From the NCBI GenBank assembly GCA_022376465.1, contig JACDTU010000016.1:868001-932000 (forward strand): a stretch of DNA of 64,000 bases, written 5' to 3'. The notes below the pieces were generated by a model. The model made no database searches. It saw only the letters and a program-made list of their open reading frames with translations, and was not told the origin of the DNA. Positions 11,903-23,915 of the stretch are shown one piece after another; position 1 is the first letter of the stretch, and the number at the start of each line of letters is the position of its first letter. This stretch comes from Cubamyces lactineus (Eukaryota; Basidiomycota; Agaricomycetes; Polyporales; Polyporaceae). The translations under genes were made by a program, and so were the position numbers.

Positions 11903-14900
11903 ATGGCTCGGCCGCCCATCGAATGCAAGGTATGTTATGTATCGGCCCCCACAGGTGGTGCTTGAGCTGATACGTCTTCGCTGCAGAAGCGTGACGTGCA
12001 GTGTTTCTGCCGAAAGTGCAAGGGCGCGCTACGCCCACGAGCCACGCGGGACGGCCATTATGCTCAACAGCGCCGCCCTACTTCAACTGTGCAGTACCTC
12101 AGTTCCGAGCGGAAACGTCTTCGCATGCTGGCCAAGGATACTACGACTGTGGACTCGGATCCGCCGGTGAGCACCCAAGCTGTCAGGGAAGAGTCTGTAG
12201 TTGGTGCGAGTCAGATCTCGGTTGATGAGACCGAGCGCGCCGGTGTGAGTTCTACACTGATTGGGCTTCTTCATACCCGCTCATGACAGATGCATTGTTC
12301 TATTTTAGCATGCCGACAGTGCCAGAGCGCCCCCGTCCAATCCTACCGGCAGTGCAGCGCTCATCTGGGCGTTTGTGTCTTCGCTCTCACCACCCTCCTT
12401 CCAACCACTCCATGCCCTGTCGAGTCTTTCTGTCCGGCCTCTTTCATCGCGCCCTTCCCTCAATGACAGCCTGCAAGGCGAGCACGAAGATGTGCTTGCA
12501 CTTGAAGGCGAGGATGTCCCCCCGTTTGTAGGGGTGCCTGAGGGGCTCGAAGGTATGCCCCAAACGCTGAGCGTCAGCTGGTGTATGCTCACGCTGTGTA
12601 TAGGCCCAGATTGCGAGGACGACTGGGAGAATGTGGACGACAACGATGATGTGTCTGATCCCGAGGGTGGACAGACAGATCAGCGTGAGGAGACCACAAC
12701 AGGCTCGCGCTCGACGACTCAAGGTCCTCCGTCAGCGCATGATGACGTGGCCGACTCAAACATGCCATCCACGCCCAACATGCTCCCTCTCGATCCCATT
12801 TCCATGGCCCGGATCGATGAGGACGACCCTTTCCTTACTGTCCCCTACGTTTCTGACCCCCATTGGACCGCACTCAGCATCGCTCACCCTGCTGTGGTCC
12901 TCGCGATGCTCCTCACAGCGTGGCTGCACCTCGCTGCCCACTTGCCCTTTCGCTTCTGCAACGTCTTACTCTCAGTCATCGGCTTCATCCTCGCGGAAGC
13001 TGGGCACGCCAGCTTGCTCCCATCCCTGAGGACGACTCTGCATAGCACCTTGTCCGCCCTCCGTCTGGAACCTGACTTCAGAATTTATCCTACGTGCCCT
13101 TCCTGTCTGCGTCCATTCCCCGCTACTGGCGATGAAAATGCAAGCTGCACGTCATGTGGACATCCGCTCTTCAAACCTCATTGCGCACGTCCGGGAAGGC
13201 ACTCACACAAGCGTCGCGGCCGCAAACCTTTCCTGCGCACACCGGCGAAGTCTATCGCAGACCAGCTAGGTGACCTTCTTATCCAGCCGGGTATGGAAGA
13301 TTCACTCACTGCGTGGCGGAGGCGGTCACGCGTGGCAGGATGGTTGTACGACTTCTTCGATGGGGCCATCAGTCGGTTGCTCCTCGGGGTCGATGGTCTG
13401 CCATTCTTCAGGCACGAGTTGGAGGAAGATCCAAATGGAGAGCTTCGCATCGCCCTGGCGCTGGGTGTGGATTGGTGGGTGGCCACCTTAGCTTTGCGGG
13501 ATTATACTGATGGCTCCTACGTTGCTTGTGCATAGGTTCTCATATCTTCGCAGCCTCATTGCCCCATCGTATACTTCCTGTCCAATGTCGTTTAACATCC
13601 TAAACTTGCCTCCATCTCAGAGGTACGTCATCGTCGTCTCTTTCTTCAGGTTAGCTGCGATTAACCCATGAATGTCTAGATATCGGGCCTGCAATCTGCT
13701 ATTGAGCATGATTATCCCGGGGCCCAAGGAGACTGATCCAGATCAAACTCAGCATTATCTCAAGATCGTAGTCAGCGAATTGCTGCGTCTCTGGCGCGAC
13801 AGTGTTGTGCTGCGCACTCATCGATATCCACAAGGCCGGCGGGTGCGTGTCATCCTCGCCGGGGTATTCTGCGACAAGCCCGCGGCCCATAAGATAGGCG
13901 GTTTTGGTTCGCACGCCCACACATTCTTTTGCACATGAGACTGGATCACGCAAGGCTTGAAGGCTACTGTACGCGCATTTATGCCTGGTGGTACGTGCAG
14001 AACTCTGGAAGACCATACCGGTGCTGACATTGCACCTCCAGCTTTCATTATGCGCACCAACGAACACCATTGTGACATGATGCGCGAGTACAAGAGTCTC
14101 GATAGCAAACATGCGCGAGATGAGTACGCAAAGGCGTACGCGACACGGTGGTCCGAGCTGGAACGGTTGCCCTATTTTGATATGTGCCGCATGATCGTCG
14201 TCGATCCCATGCATAACCTCTTTCTTGGTATGTATTTACTACCTGTCTGTACAGTCATCTAACTGAACATTCTTGTAGGCGTAGTGAAAACACACTTCTA
14301 TCATATTTGGGTCCAGCTCAAGATCTTTCGCAAGACCAAGGAGATTCGACGTCTACATGAAATCCTTGCCAAGGTATGTGTGGCTTTCCGTCTTTCGAGT
14401 GTGGAAAGCTGATATTGTCCACCAACGATAGCTGACCTTGCCGTCGAAGCTGGGACGACTGCCACGGTTGATTGGAGAACCAGCGGGAGGATCCCTTACT
14501 GCGGATCAATGGCTCATTCTAGTGATGTCTGTGGGTCCTCTGGCGGTGAGTTTAAGTATTATTGAGCCACATCTTTACCTTATCCGCTGACATATTCGAA
14601 CCACCAGCTTCCCGAGCTATGGGAAGGGCTCGACGTCGACAAGATGGACGAGGACTTTCTTGTGAAGCGGCTTGAGCGCATCCGCCAGGCAGCCCAAAGG
14701 CATAAAGATAAGCAAAAGGCCAAGCGAAAGAAGGCTGCGAAGTCTCGCAAAAGCAAGCCACGCTCGAGAAAGCTCGCCACCCAGGTATGTGGCTACGTTC
14801 TGTACATACACTCCGAGATACTCTATTGACATCTCTGTTATCCAGGCGGACGCTACCGCCCCGCGTCGCTCAGGCCGTGTACCCAAACCGACAGAGAAAG

Positions 14901-16366
14901 CAAGGGACATGGTCTTGGATGACGACGATGCCGGTGCCGTGCCCGAGGAGGAGGATGGGGACTGGGAAGATGACAACGAGGATGACAAGGACGAACTGGA
15001 CCCAGGCATGCGAACGTGCCAGTTGCACCCTCGCGACCTCAACAACTTCTTTAAGTTGTGTCGTGCACTGCGCCTCTTCATCTCGGATGCCATGAGTGAA
15101 GAACAGATCGCCTCTGCCGACACCTTAATACGGGAATACTGCACTGAACTCCTAGAGGTATAGTCCATTACCTGCCCTTGCACGACCTTTTGCTGATCTT
15201 GTCACCCGGCAGTTGTATGGACCCGAAGTTATACGGCCAAACCACCACTACGCCACGCATACTGGCAACTTCATACGCGACTTCGGGCCATTACGAGGTT
15301 TTTGGACGTTCCTTTTCGAACGATTGAACAAGGTCCTCAAGGGTTACCGCACTAACAACCACGAAGGAGGTGAAATTGAAGTCACCTTCTTCCGAGAGTT
15401 TCACCGGGCGACCCAGCTGCAGCATGTGGTATGTCCGTCTAGATTCTTGTTCTTGTTGGATGTCATATTAACCACATGTACAGCTTACGAGTGGCCTACG
15501 ACAGCATAACACCACAACGATCTATCAAACCTGCCACCTCATGCACGAGGCAACAGCTGACAATCGGGGAACGCTGCAACAACTTGCAGAAGAACTCGAT
15601 CAAGCGCACGAAGATGGTACATGAACCAGATCTAGTAGAAGTGAATTGGGCACTGATATGTCCTACTCATAGACACCACCGTGCTCGCTTTCAGCGCGCG
15701 TTCAGCCTCGGAAAGGCTGGACGCACATCTCTACTTCAAGTTGGTATCATATATGCAAGCCCGGTACCCTTCTCACACCTTCCATTCCGAACTTGCGGTG
15801 CGTCCGGCGATCCACAGTATACAGCTCATCAACCTCGCGGTTGTTTTCGACTACGTCATCATTGCTGGCCATCGCTACTATGCAAGCACGCGATCGACCT
15901 CCCCTGAGAACTCGATAGCGCTTGTCCGCACATCAGACACTGGCGCGACTTGGACTGGTGTTATCCAGTCGATTCTACACTACGAGGTTAACAGCGCACC
16001 ACGACAACTGTTCGCGTATGTGCAGTGGCTACGACCTGCCACTCGTGATCTTACTGAATCACCCTGGGCCATGAGGTAAGCATAAGTCGAATTACGAAGC
16101 AGTTATACTCATCGCTCTTCCTCTAGCCAAGCCACGTTTGCCTTGCAACTGTGGGCACACAAGTCATTCCTGGATCCCGCCACGGAGCCTGCCCCAAGCC
16201 CTATTGTGCAGCTCAGTGATATCCTTGCACCGGTCGTGCGGCATGCTGTGCGTTTAGACGGAGAATCGTACTGGATCACTATGCCTATCAGTCGTAATGT
16301 AAGTGACATCCGAATTCGTCTGTCAGCACGTTCTGAATCACAAAGCAGCCTGTAATTGTATCTTAA
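11903..16366 (+). pseudogene. CACTA Tnp2-family transposase, one in-frame stop
   Basis: Fourteen exons join in frame: 11903-11929, 11987-12244, 12309-13474, 13536-13622, 13680-14227, 14279-14373, 14432-14545, 14608-14784, 14846-15157, 15213-15428, 15484-15616, 15673-16075, 16127-16298, 16349-16366. They give 1,241 codons. Codon 599 (13936-13938) is TGA, between the conserved HTFFCT and WITQGL blocks. The N-terminus has a cysteine cluster (CFCRKCKG), then an acidic linker and a CPSC...CTSC pair near residue 350. The Transposase_21/Tnp2 core shows GVDWFSYL, a NLPPSQRY block, IIPGPKE, VFCDKPA and DPMHNLFLG; the Asp residues in GVDW, CDKPA and DPMHN are my candidates for the catalytic acids. A Lys/Arg-rich patch and an acidic patch follow at 14650-15000, then HYATHTGNF and GFWTFLFERLNK. 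Family assignment is confident; whether the stop abolishes function is inference. Confidence 0.85.
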
Positions 16367-16438
16367 CTACGTCGCCCAACACGTTCCTTATTCGCCTTCA
16401 CCACATGGCGCCCATCGCAAAGCCTGCTCTGTTATGCG

Positions 16439-18689
16439 TTACCCTTCGGCACCCTCATCCGACACCTCGCCTTCGTCTTCAGAGTCTGCCAGCCACCCTT
16501 GGTCATCCTCAGGAATAAGCTTGAGGGGAACATCTAATGCGAAGATAGTAAACTCCTCCGGGCATGACCTTACATGATTATAGTAAGCCTGATGTTCGGG
16601 ATCGCTCTGAGCCCATTCACGACTAAGGCATTCCTTGTAGATGCCGTCCTGAACACCATCGCGAGGTAAGCGCATACGAGCTTCATCCGGCCCTCGGAAT
16701 CGCTCATGGTGGCGGCGCTTGTATATCAGAACGGTTCGCCACGTGCTCACCGCCGAGGCCATGTGGTCGATGAAGTTCGTGCGTGCCCCATCTGACAAGT
16801 CTGAAGAGAACTCATCGTCAGAGCCCGAGTGGGCTACCGCGGGAGTTGGCGCAAGCGACCCTTCTGCACGTCGGCCCTTGCTCTTGAGCTTGATCTTGAA
16901 GTCGTATGTATAGCGCCGGATGACCGCCAGGACGAAGTATATGATGAATAGCTGGGCAGGCTCCGTAAGTTGCCTATTGTGTCCTGAACGTGAATGTGAT
17001 GACTGACCTTGCGTGAACGCCACAAAGGTGACCATACTTCCCATGCACTTGGTCCTACCCCAGCTGCGTGTCGACGTGACTCGCGTGCGGCATCTTCCTT
17101 CCCCTCTCCTGCGCTGTGCTCATCGCTCATCCAGCCAACCTGGACGACTTCTTCAATTCCAACCGTATTCGCGTGTCCAAAGACCTTGCGAAACACGGGG
17201 ATCGCGCTGGCCAAATTATCGCATTTCTGCGGAGAGTAAGGTTAGCGTTCTTCAGTCTATATGCTAGGATTACTCACCCGTGCGCGCCGACCGTGCAACT
17301 TGTCGCTGACCCTCTTCTTGGTCAGTTGCTGGGTACCTCGATCGCCGCTTGACTGAAGCATAAACATTCGCTTGAGGGACTTCAAGTACGCCTTCGCAGC
17401 AAGGGTCAAAAGGCCCTCGTCGCCGACGACATCAGCTGAGAGGTTGAATGGGGGGTTTGCTTTTGTAACCCAAAACTCGGTGAGTATCTGAACTCTCCAT
17501 GCACCGCACGGATAAACTACTGACCTCCATTGCTCATGGTCAACTTGACCACGGCGCTGATGAATTGGTCATTGATCCCTTCGTCGATTGGAATCCCCCA
17601 ATCCGGGTTGTAAAGGCGTGTCCCATCAGGTGCGTATTTAACAGGGTCATCAGGCTTCGGGAGTTTAAAATGCGTAGGTCTCCCTGTTCGTGAGATTGTG
17701 GCGTCTGCGCCCGTGCCGAGCAAGAAGTGAGTGTTCGTCCAGATGGCATGCTAAAAGATATTTCAGATGCATGTGAGTGTGCGGTCATTCTCGTACTTGC
17801 AAGCTAAGGGCAATGCTTACCCTTACTTTGACGGGGATCTCCCGTGGCTCTAGGATGACACCTCGCGACTTCTTGCTTGCCCTTACAACCGGTCCTGGGT
17901 CTGCCTCAGGCTCGCGCTCCCTCTTAGCGACAACAACCTCGACCTGCTTTTTGATGAGGTCGTTGAGCGCTGCCCTGCCGGCAGGACTAAGCTGTGACAA
18001 CTCCCATGAACCACCGGAGGTATCACTCGAAGCTTGAGAGCCTCCAACGTCGCCGCCATGGTCATGCCCCATGAGCCCTCCGTCGGACTGGAGAGCCGGG
18101 TCCAGTGAGGTACGCATCTGTCCTACGTTTTCTCTCGCCGGCGTGCTAGTATGTCCTGGGGCTGAACGATCACCATAGTTCCAGGGTACGACGGGATACA
18201 TCTGGCTCCTCGGCGGCCCGGGGACTAGACAGCGAGCACTGTAAGTACAGATTGCTCGCATGGCATGCTCAACGCTGACTTACCAGTTGGATACTCCACA
18301 GGCTGTGCCAGGCGAGCCATAGTGGGCGATGGTGGCAGGGCTTCCGGAGGGACAAGATGGCGAACTTGGGACATAGGCACAGCAGGAGAATGGGTGCGTA
18401 TCGTCACTGCCAATGATGTCCGAACGGCATGGTGAGCCACATCAATGTCTGCGCAGACCATAAGCTTATTGTTATGACCAGTCTCTGGCTGTGGCAGAGC
18501 GACTGGCGTATTGGATTGGCCCGTGGTGAGCGCCGTCAACATGGACACCAACACGCTGGGATCGAGACCGCGCAAGCTGGGAGGCAGACTGGCGGCGAAA
18601 TCTGCCAGCGTGTTGATGTTCAGGGTGCTCGAGGTCGGCTGAGAGGCAGGTATGTCGCCATGAGGGGAAGGTGGATGAGAGTCAGGCAT
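16439..18689 (-). pseudogene. Transposon accessory gene with a frameshift
   Basis: The minus-strand reading from the ATG at 18689 splices as 18689-18284, 18224-17827, 17750 to about 17520, then (after a one-base frame change) to 17278, 17226-17008 and 16960-16439. The protein is about 650 residues. It begins Pro/Ser-rich, then has a basic helix (DLIKKQVEVVVAKRERE) typical of nuclear or DNA-binding linkers, and a conserved-looking block HFKLPKPDDPVKYAPDG. A helical Lys/Arg-rich section, an LFIIYFVL hydrophobic stretch and an acidic C-terminus follow. At about 17520 the frame hits TAG after SNGGQ, while the next frame continues sensibly as VVYPCGAWRVQIL, so one base seems lost. In mushroom CACTA elements a second gene of unknown biochemical role lies opposite the transposase; this matches that pattern. 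I assign no activity. Confidence 0.6.
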
Positions 18690-19108
18690 AAGAGAGTATA
18701 CGAAGGTGAGCCTGACGGCTCTCTGAGTCTGAGAACGTTGACTGAACACGGTCTTTATACTATTGCCTAGAAACTCATCGGCTGGTGCGTCACAAGAGCG
18801 TCGACAAGGGCTTGCCCTCGCCAAGGCGGCGCATACCTGAAATGTCTCCTCCGTCGGAATGCCGATGCTCTGAATAATCTACAGGCTGTCACTGCAACTG
18901 GCTCTATAGTGCCGCCTCGTCTGCTGCGCAATTCCATGCCAATCGAGGACGCCACCATCTTCATACCGCTGTGCAAGCACCCTTCCTTCAGGAACCAGAC
19001 TCAACGCGTACGATATGCCCACAGAGTGCGACTCGTCAAAGAAGCTGAACGCTCATCACTGGACCGTGGCAGGTGTATCCATCGGGTAAGTGCTCTACGT
19101 ACAGTACT

Positions 19109-19116
19109 AGTAGTGT
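19109..19116. repeat. Left 8-bp target-site duplication
   Basis: AGTAGTGT immediately precedes the left inverted repeat of the inserted element and is repeated exactly at 19766-19773. Confidence 0.85.
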
Positions 19117-19765
19117 TAGGGCAGGGGGAAACAGGTCAGGGCGCCTGATTGACCGAGCTAATTAACAGCAAGCAAGCCAGGATGTGCCCACCGCGTAATT
19201 TACAGGCGTAATTGACCGTCATTTACTTGGGCGTCAATTTACCGCCATTTACAAGTATATTAGCATTTTTGGCGTGAATTACCCATTTGGATTGGAGTGA
19301 ATCTCCTTCGCTGACTCGGAAACGCACTGCATTTTGCTGTACAAGCGAAGTCCGTTAGCCATTAAATTTGATATTGCCTATGAACCAAGTACGACTTGCG
19401 GACTGAGATTGGCAGTGACGTCTCCTTCATGAGATAGGCCCGGGTATTGTGACATCAATACTAAAATTTTGGTATAAATATGCAGGTGGCTGATGGCGCA
19501 CTGAGCCGCATAGTAGGAGCAATCAGCGCTAACGTAAGAACTTACCTTGCAGACGGTTGAATAGTGTTGTGCCTAGCAGCTTTGGCCTCTATAGCCACCA
19601 TCAGCCTTTCCAAAGTCGCATCTCACATCCATCGGGGGCCCACCTGATTTACTCTAATTAACACCCAGTTGGAGCCCATGGTGAGATTGACATTGTATTT
19701 GACGGTAAATGACCTAAGCTAATTAGCGCCAAGCTAATTTGCCTGACCTGCTTCCCCCTGCCCTA
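19117..19765. mobile_element. hAT-like MITE, 649 bp
   Basis: The element is bounded by 24-bp terminal inverted repeats, 19117-19140 and 19742-19765, matching at 23 of 24 positions and starting TAGGGCAGGGGGAA. It is flanked by a perfect 8-bp direct repeat (AGTAGTGT). An 8-bp duplication with TAGGG-type ends is the signature of the hAT superfamily. The interior has no reading frame of note, is clearly more A/T-rich than the surroundings, and carries subterminal short repeats such as AGCTAATTA near both ends and variants of GGCGTAATT/GTCATTTAC. It therefore looks non-autonomous, mobilised by a transposase encoded elsewhere. Near-identity of the inverted repeats and the perfect duplication suggest a fairly recent insertion. 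Confidence 0.85.
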
Positions 19766-19773
19766 AGTAGTGT
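19766..19773. repeat. Right 8-bp target-site duplication
   Basis: AGTAGTGT, identical to 19109-19116, immediately follows the right inverted repeat. Confidence 0.85.
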
Positions 19774-20625
19774 ATAGTTGTAGTCGTAAATAAGCTGTAT
19801 CATTTCTTCTATCTGCGAAGACCTGCACCGTCCCCGACGTCCTGGAGCCCTGTGCCTGTTTAGGGCAGAAAATCCTATACCCGCGACGTGCCGTAGCGGA
19901 AGATCGTACTGAGAGGGTGGCTTCCAACCGCCACCATCTTGCATGGCGGGAACGCCTGATCGCGGTCATCGCACGCTCGGTACAGAGGGTAATCGGGGAC
20001 ATCTTTGTCCGTGCCCGTTGGAACATCACGGGGCTCGGGCAGCGCGCACGGTTTGTGATCACGCAATCGAGCGGTGTGTATGCTGGGGCATTGGGTATAT
20101 TGTGCAGCGCGCGCGTCGGTCCCTCGCAGTGACTGAGTCGTGCGTGCGTTGAGGCAACGCAGAGATCGCACAGTGGATCTGTTTGGTCGTGGCCGCCGTC
20201 GCTCGCGCAGTATATCAGGGGTCGCGCCGAGGCAGTTCGACGCGTACTGCGTGCCGCATATCCGGGTAGAACGCGCAGGAGTTGCAGCGCATCCGCCGCA
20301 GGATACGCCGAAGATTTTGAACGTTTCCACGCCGTATCCGGCGATACCAACTAAGTTACTTCACGCAGTGACTATCACGATTGGCGATTGGCTGACTATC
20401 TCGTGTCGGGCTCTTCAGTAAGTTCTCTGGTCCCATTACCGGCGCTTCTCCCGGCTTGAGATTCAAATAGTAGTGGTCTCGCACGTGCAGTTTGTCTTGG
20501 GCAGGCATCTTCCTTGCTGATCTGAGGGCGAGAACTACGATGTTCACCGCAGGCTACAATATCACGTTATGAAGAACACCATCGTCATCTGGCATCTCGA
20601 AGGCGACATACTACATACTGTACAG
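19774..20625. other. Intergenic region, nothing recognised
   Basis: About 850 bp between the hAT-like element and the 3' end of F1. Only short overlapping frames are seen and none resembles a known family. Confidence 0.5.
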
Positions 20626-22040
20626 TCAAGGCTGCCGAACCGTGAAGCACATCATCAGGCTGTAGCTGAGGAGGGCGACACACACCGCGGTGTAAGAAGC
20701 CAGGAACCACGGTTTGTTGAACAGGCGCCACAGCCGACGGATCAACGGCGGAGGGTCGGGCTTCCAGTGGTGAGGTTTGTACACCCCCTCATGGCCGATC
20801 ATCCGCAGACACCAGTCCCAGCGCATGACCTCGCTCTCGAACCACTCTGGCGCGCGGGGGTCGATCCAGGGGAACGTGCCGTGCTGGGCGCTGAGGCCTT
20901 CCGCGTCGACGTCTTGGAACTGGTAGTCGGGGGAGAACTCGACGAGGGGGTAGAGCTCCTCGAACGACCGGCGCACGCCGTCGACGAAGGTGTCGTGTGC
21001 GGCGCGTTCGGCGGCGGCCGTGTCGGCGTCGGCGCCTTGGCTCGAGAACTTCGCGCGGTACATGAACTGCACGCACTTGAGCTCGGGCCAGAGCCGGGGC
21101 TCGCGAGCGGACTGGGACGCGCGCACTATCGGAACATGCGTGAGTTCCGATGGTTTAGGTGGCGATGACCGGTCTGCGGCTGGAATAACTCACATAGGGT
21201 AGAGAGCAGACCCTCCAGGCACTCCGGGTTACTACCTGGCTCACTGGCCGTGGAGACCCGAAGCTCCCTGAGGCCTGGTGCATTGGCTGCCCACCATCCA
21301 AAGTCGATCGCCGTTTGCTCCTCTACACCCATGTGGACCCTCCTCAGCGCAGGGTAAAGCGGCTTCCGTCGCTTGCCGACTGCGTTGCAGACAAAGGGGG
21401 GCACCTGTGGCGAACTGAACCAGAGCTCGCGGAGACGCGAGAAGCCGTCCGGGCATGGGATGTCCTCCAAGGCACCCTCCGCGATGAGCGTCGCTTTGTG
21501 GAAGACGCACAGGGATTCGAGGTGGGCGGTGCCGATGCGGGCGAATAGGATCCTTAGCTCGACCTGATACGCTGCACGCGACTGCATATGGATCTGCATA
21601 TGCTCCTCTGGAGGCCGAGGGTCGTCTGACGGCGGGATCCCTTCGTGCTCGCGCGCAACGGGGTCGAGAGGACACGACCGGATGCACGCTCGCGCTCTTG
21701 TGCCGAACCCGCTAAGCAGGATGCAGAGGTGGCGGACCCGGGGGAGGGGGAGGCCGTCGTCCGCTTTCGCCGCCTCGACGCGTGCGCTGGTCAGCGCGTA
21801 CCGAAAGCGGAGAAGCTGCCAACGTGTGCCTGTGAGCAGGGACACGGAGTAGAAGCGGAAGGGGCGCGAGAGGGCACGGATGCGTTTGGACACGAGCGAG
21901 AGGGAGGCGCCGGTGCGCCCGCCGTCGGTGCACGCGTTGCGAAAGATCTCCTCAAGCAGGTCGTAGGGGAGTGTGTCGAAAGTGACGGAAGAAGAAGGAG
22001 TGTCGGACGGGTTGGGAGGAAAGACAGTAAGCGACACCAT
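20626..22040 (-). CDS. F-box protein F1 with hydrophobic C-terminal tail
   Basis: Two exons, 22040-21194 and 21125-20626, joined at phase 1, give 448 residues. The F-box lies at about residues 20-65 (LPYDLLEEIFRNACTDGG, then LSLVSKRIRALSR), continuing into SVSLLTGTRWQL, a block shared with F4. A middle region follows with the pattern PCPDGF-RLRELWF-P and LYPALRRVHMG, resembling irregular leucine-rich repeats. After the intron comes the module found in every intact copy (LWPELKCVQFMYRAKF) and then DWCLRMIGHEG. The last 25 residues (ASYTAVCVALLSYSLMMCF) are hydrophobic and could anchor the protein in a membrane. F-box proteins recruit substrates to SCF ubiquitin ligases; the substrate is unknown. 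It pairs by sequence with F4, on the other side of the MFS gene in opposite orientation. Two exons in frame and intact motifs argue for a functional gene. Confidence 0.85.
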
Positions 22041-23915
22041 TCTGAGGCGAACACTGGGCAGGGTCAGCGTGACAGCACTTGCACGCGACGGCGCTGAGAT
22101 GCTTACCTTCAGGGGAACAGCGAACAGAGGTTGCCTGAAGAAACAGAGAAGAGACTGTGAGCCGCAGAGGGGACATTTCGACGCATATAAGCTTATATAT
22201 CACTTCAGGTTGCTCCATGGTACCATGTATTGGCCACCGGCGCAGTGCGCAGGAATAACAACAAACGAGCCAACAACAAGTGGGTCCCATCACAATAGCG
22301 CGATGCAGCAATTGAATGTTCCCCCATTGCACTTGTCGTATCCATAGGATCTGACGAAGACCGTATGAAGAACTTCCAGAGTTTGCCGGAGTCTGGTATT
22401 GTCGCTGTGGGAGTGCCTGGTATCTATTATTGACAGCCCCGGCCAGGACGGAGGGCTTCTCTGGATCGCTGGCTATTAGAGGCTATTGTATCACCGTTGC
22501 AAAGTGATCATAGCGTATCCGGGACGTGTCCAGAACTTGAGCACAAATAGCAGGTTGTGGCTTTCAGCGGAACGGCCCCAGGAGCGTCAGCATGAGCGAT
22601 CTGACAGAAAACGAGGTGATGACAAGACTATGAGAACTCGTCGTCCGGGGGACTTTGCGAACCACATATTAAGTAGGCCGCTGTGAAAGAGATCAGTAAG
22701 CGGGCATTGAAACATCAATCACTCGAGAGTAACCCATGGGCGCACGTCGTAATACGCGCCTCGTCCTTCGCCTGCGACCTACTACTTTCTCATAGCTCAC
22801 GCACTCTAGATCTGTCTCGTCCTGGTCGGAATGGCACGTTGACTCGGAACAAACTCCTCGTCCTCTAGTCGCCCTGCTCCGGCGGTTCCATCTCGAAGCA
22901 TCAAGACTGCTGCATTACTTCGAGTATACAATCGTTTACAACCTTCACGAAGGTAGCAATATCACGCCTGGCCTTTGCCAGTAGCAAGAGAATGGCTCTG
23001 AGCTGTTGCATGCACACGTGCTGGAGATTGCACGAGACTAATGAGAGCATGCAGGAGCAACGCTGTCCATCAAGCTGCCTTGCGATAAGGAGGTCGCGAT
23101 TGCCAACTTACTAGCACACCGCTCTATACAGCCTCGCACCTCAAAGCAGTGCGTGCGTCGAACCATCCATGTCATGCATTGTCTTGACAAGATTCGGCAC
23201 GCCAGGCGTACCCGAACACCCCGACGACTTTCAAGGTGAACCAGGCATATGGCGTCCAAAACACGTCTATAGGCCTAAGTATACTAACATCAACAGGTCC
23301 TGTGATTTATCATGTATCTGCTCTCCACGGAGGATGGTGCGCTCCACGAATGTTTAGGCCCTCACGCTCTACCTCGTGGCAGGCTCTACGCTATCCTGTC
23401 CCCGCGTCTGGCTCGACTCCGTTCGAAGTTCGCATCCGTAGAGGTGCGTAAATCTGACCGGTGGCGCCCTATCTGCTGGTACAAACATCGCTCATCAGCA
23501 CGTCTAGCGGGCTACGAATATGGGGACCTTTGGTGCAGACCTTGTCGTACCGGTGCAGCTCCATCTACACAGAATTGGCCTTTCGTCCCACGTCCTTGTG
23601 TCCAATCGTGATCTGTGTGGTCGGCGGTGTCGACGTATCGCAAGGCAGGGCTCTCCTCATCACATTAGAATGCATTGATGCTTCGGGTTGAACGAAACGC
23701 GTCCGCGCGTGCCCTTTGGGGGCCTTCCGGAGGACCACGTCCAGGAACTTTTCCCGCATTCCCTCTCCGAACCATACGCACTAGACATTGTCATGCGCGC
23801 AGTCCATCACTCGGCCAGATACAGCATGCACGCGCCTCTGCCAGTGCCAGTAGAGATCGCGATTGTCAGAAAATAGCGACAGGTGTGTACAGGATGTGCA
23901 TGCGCATGCCAGTAG
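22041..23915. other. F1 upstream region and F1-F2 spacer
   Basis: The first 310 bp are the F1 promoter and leader. A likely 5'-leader intron lies between a GTAAGCATC donor and a CCCAG acceptor just before the F1 ATG; the same GTAAGCATC donor occurs in the leader of F4. From about 22350 I see no recognised gene. Between 23160 and 23690 there are coding-like frames and an intron-like 3' signal (CTAAC then CAACAG near 23290), but I could not assemble a gene and name no product. Confidence 0.4.
22185..22198 (-). promoter_or_regulatory. Palindromic TATA element of F1
   Basis: ATATAAGCTTATAT is a perfect 14-bp palindrome about 145 bp upstream of the F1 ATG. Read on the minus strand it continues as a TATA-box sequence. 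Function is inferred from sequence and position. Confidence 0.4.

Larger units (their letters stand above)
11903..18689. mobile_element. CACTA/Tnp2-type DNA transposon (core, ends unresolved)
   Basis: Two convergent genes form one element: a Tnp2-family transposase on the + strand (11903-16366) and an accessory gene on the minus strand (16439-18689), with stop codons only 72 bp apart. Convergent transposase plus second-gene organisation is usual for CACTA (EnSpm) elements of mushrooms. On the right, the sequence next to 19116 reads GTAGTG, that is CACTAC on the minus strand, which could be the element's terminus; a hAT-like element has inserted there. The left end is unresolved. Each gene carries a single inactivating change in otherwise intact reading frames, so the copy is recently dead or separately complemented. 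Confidence 0.75.

Noticed and set aside
13475..13535. Apparent frame break after GVDW in the transposase
   Set aside because: A GT-AG intron 13475-13535 restores GVDWFSYL and the correct frame, so it is not a lesion.
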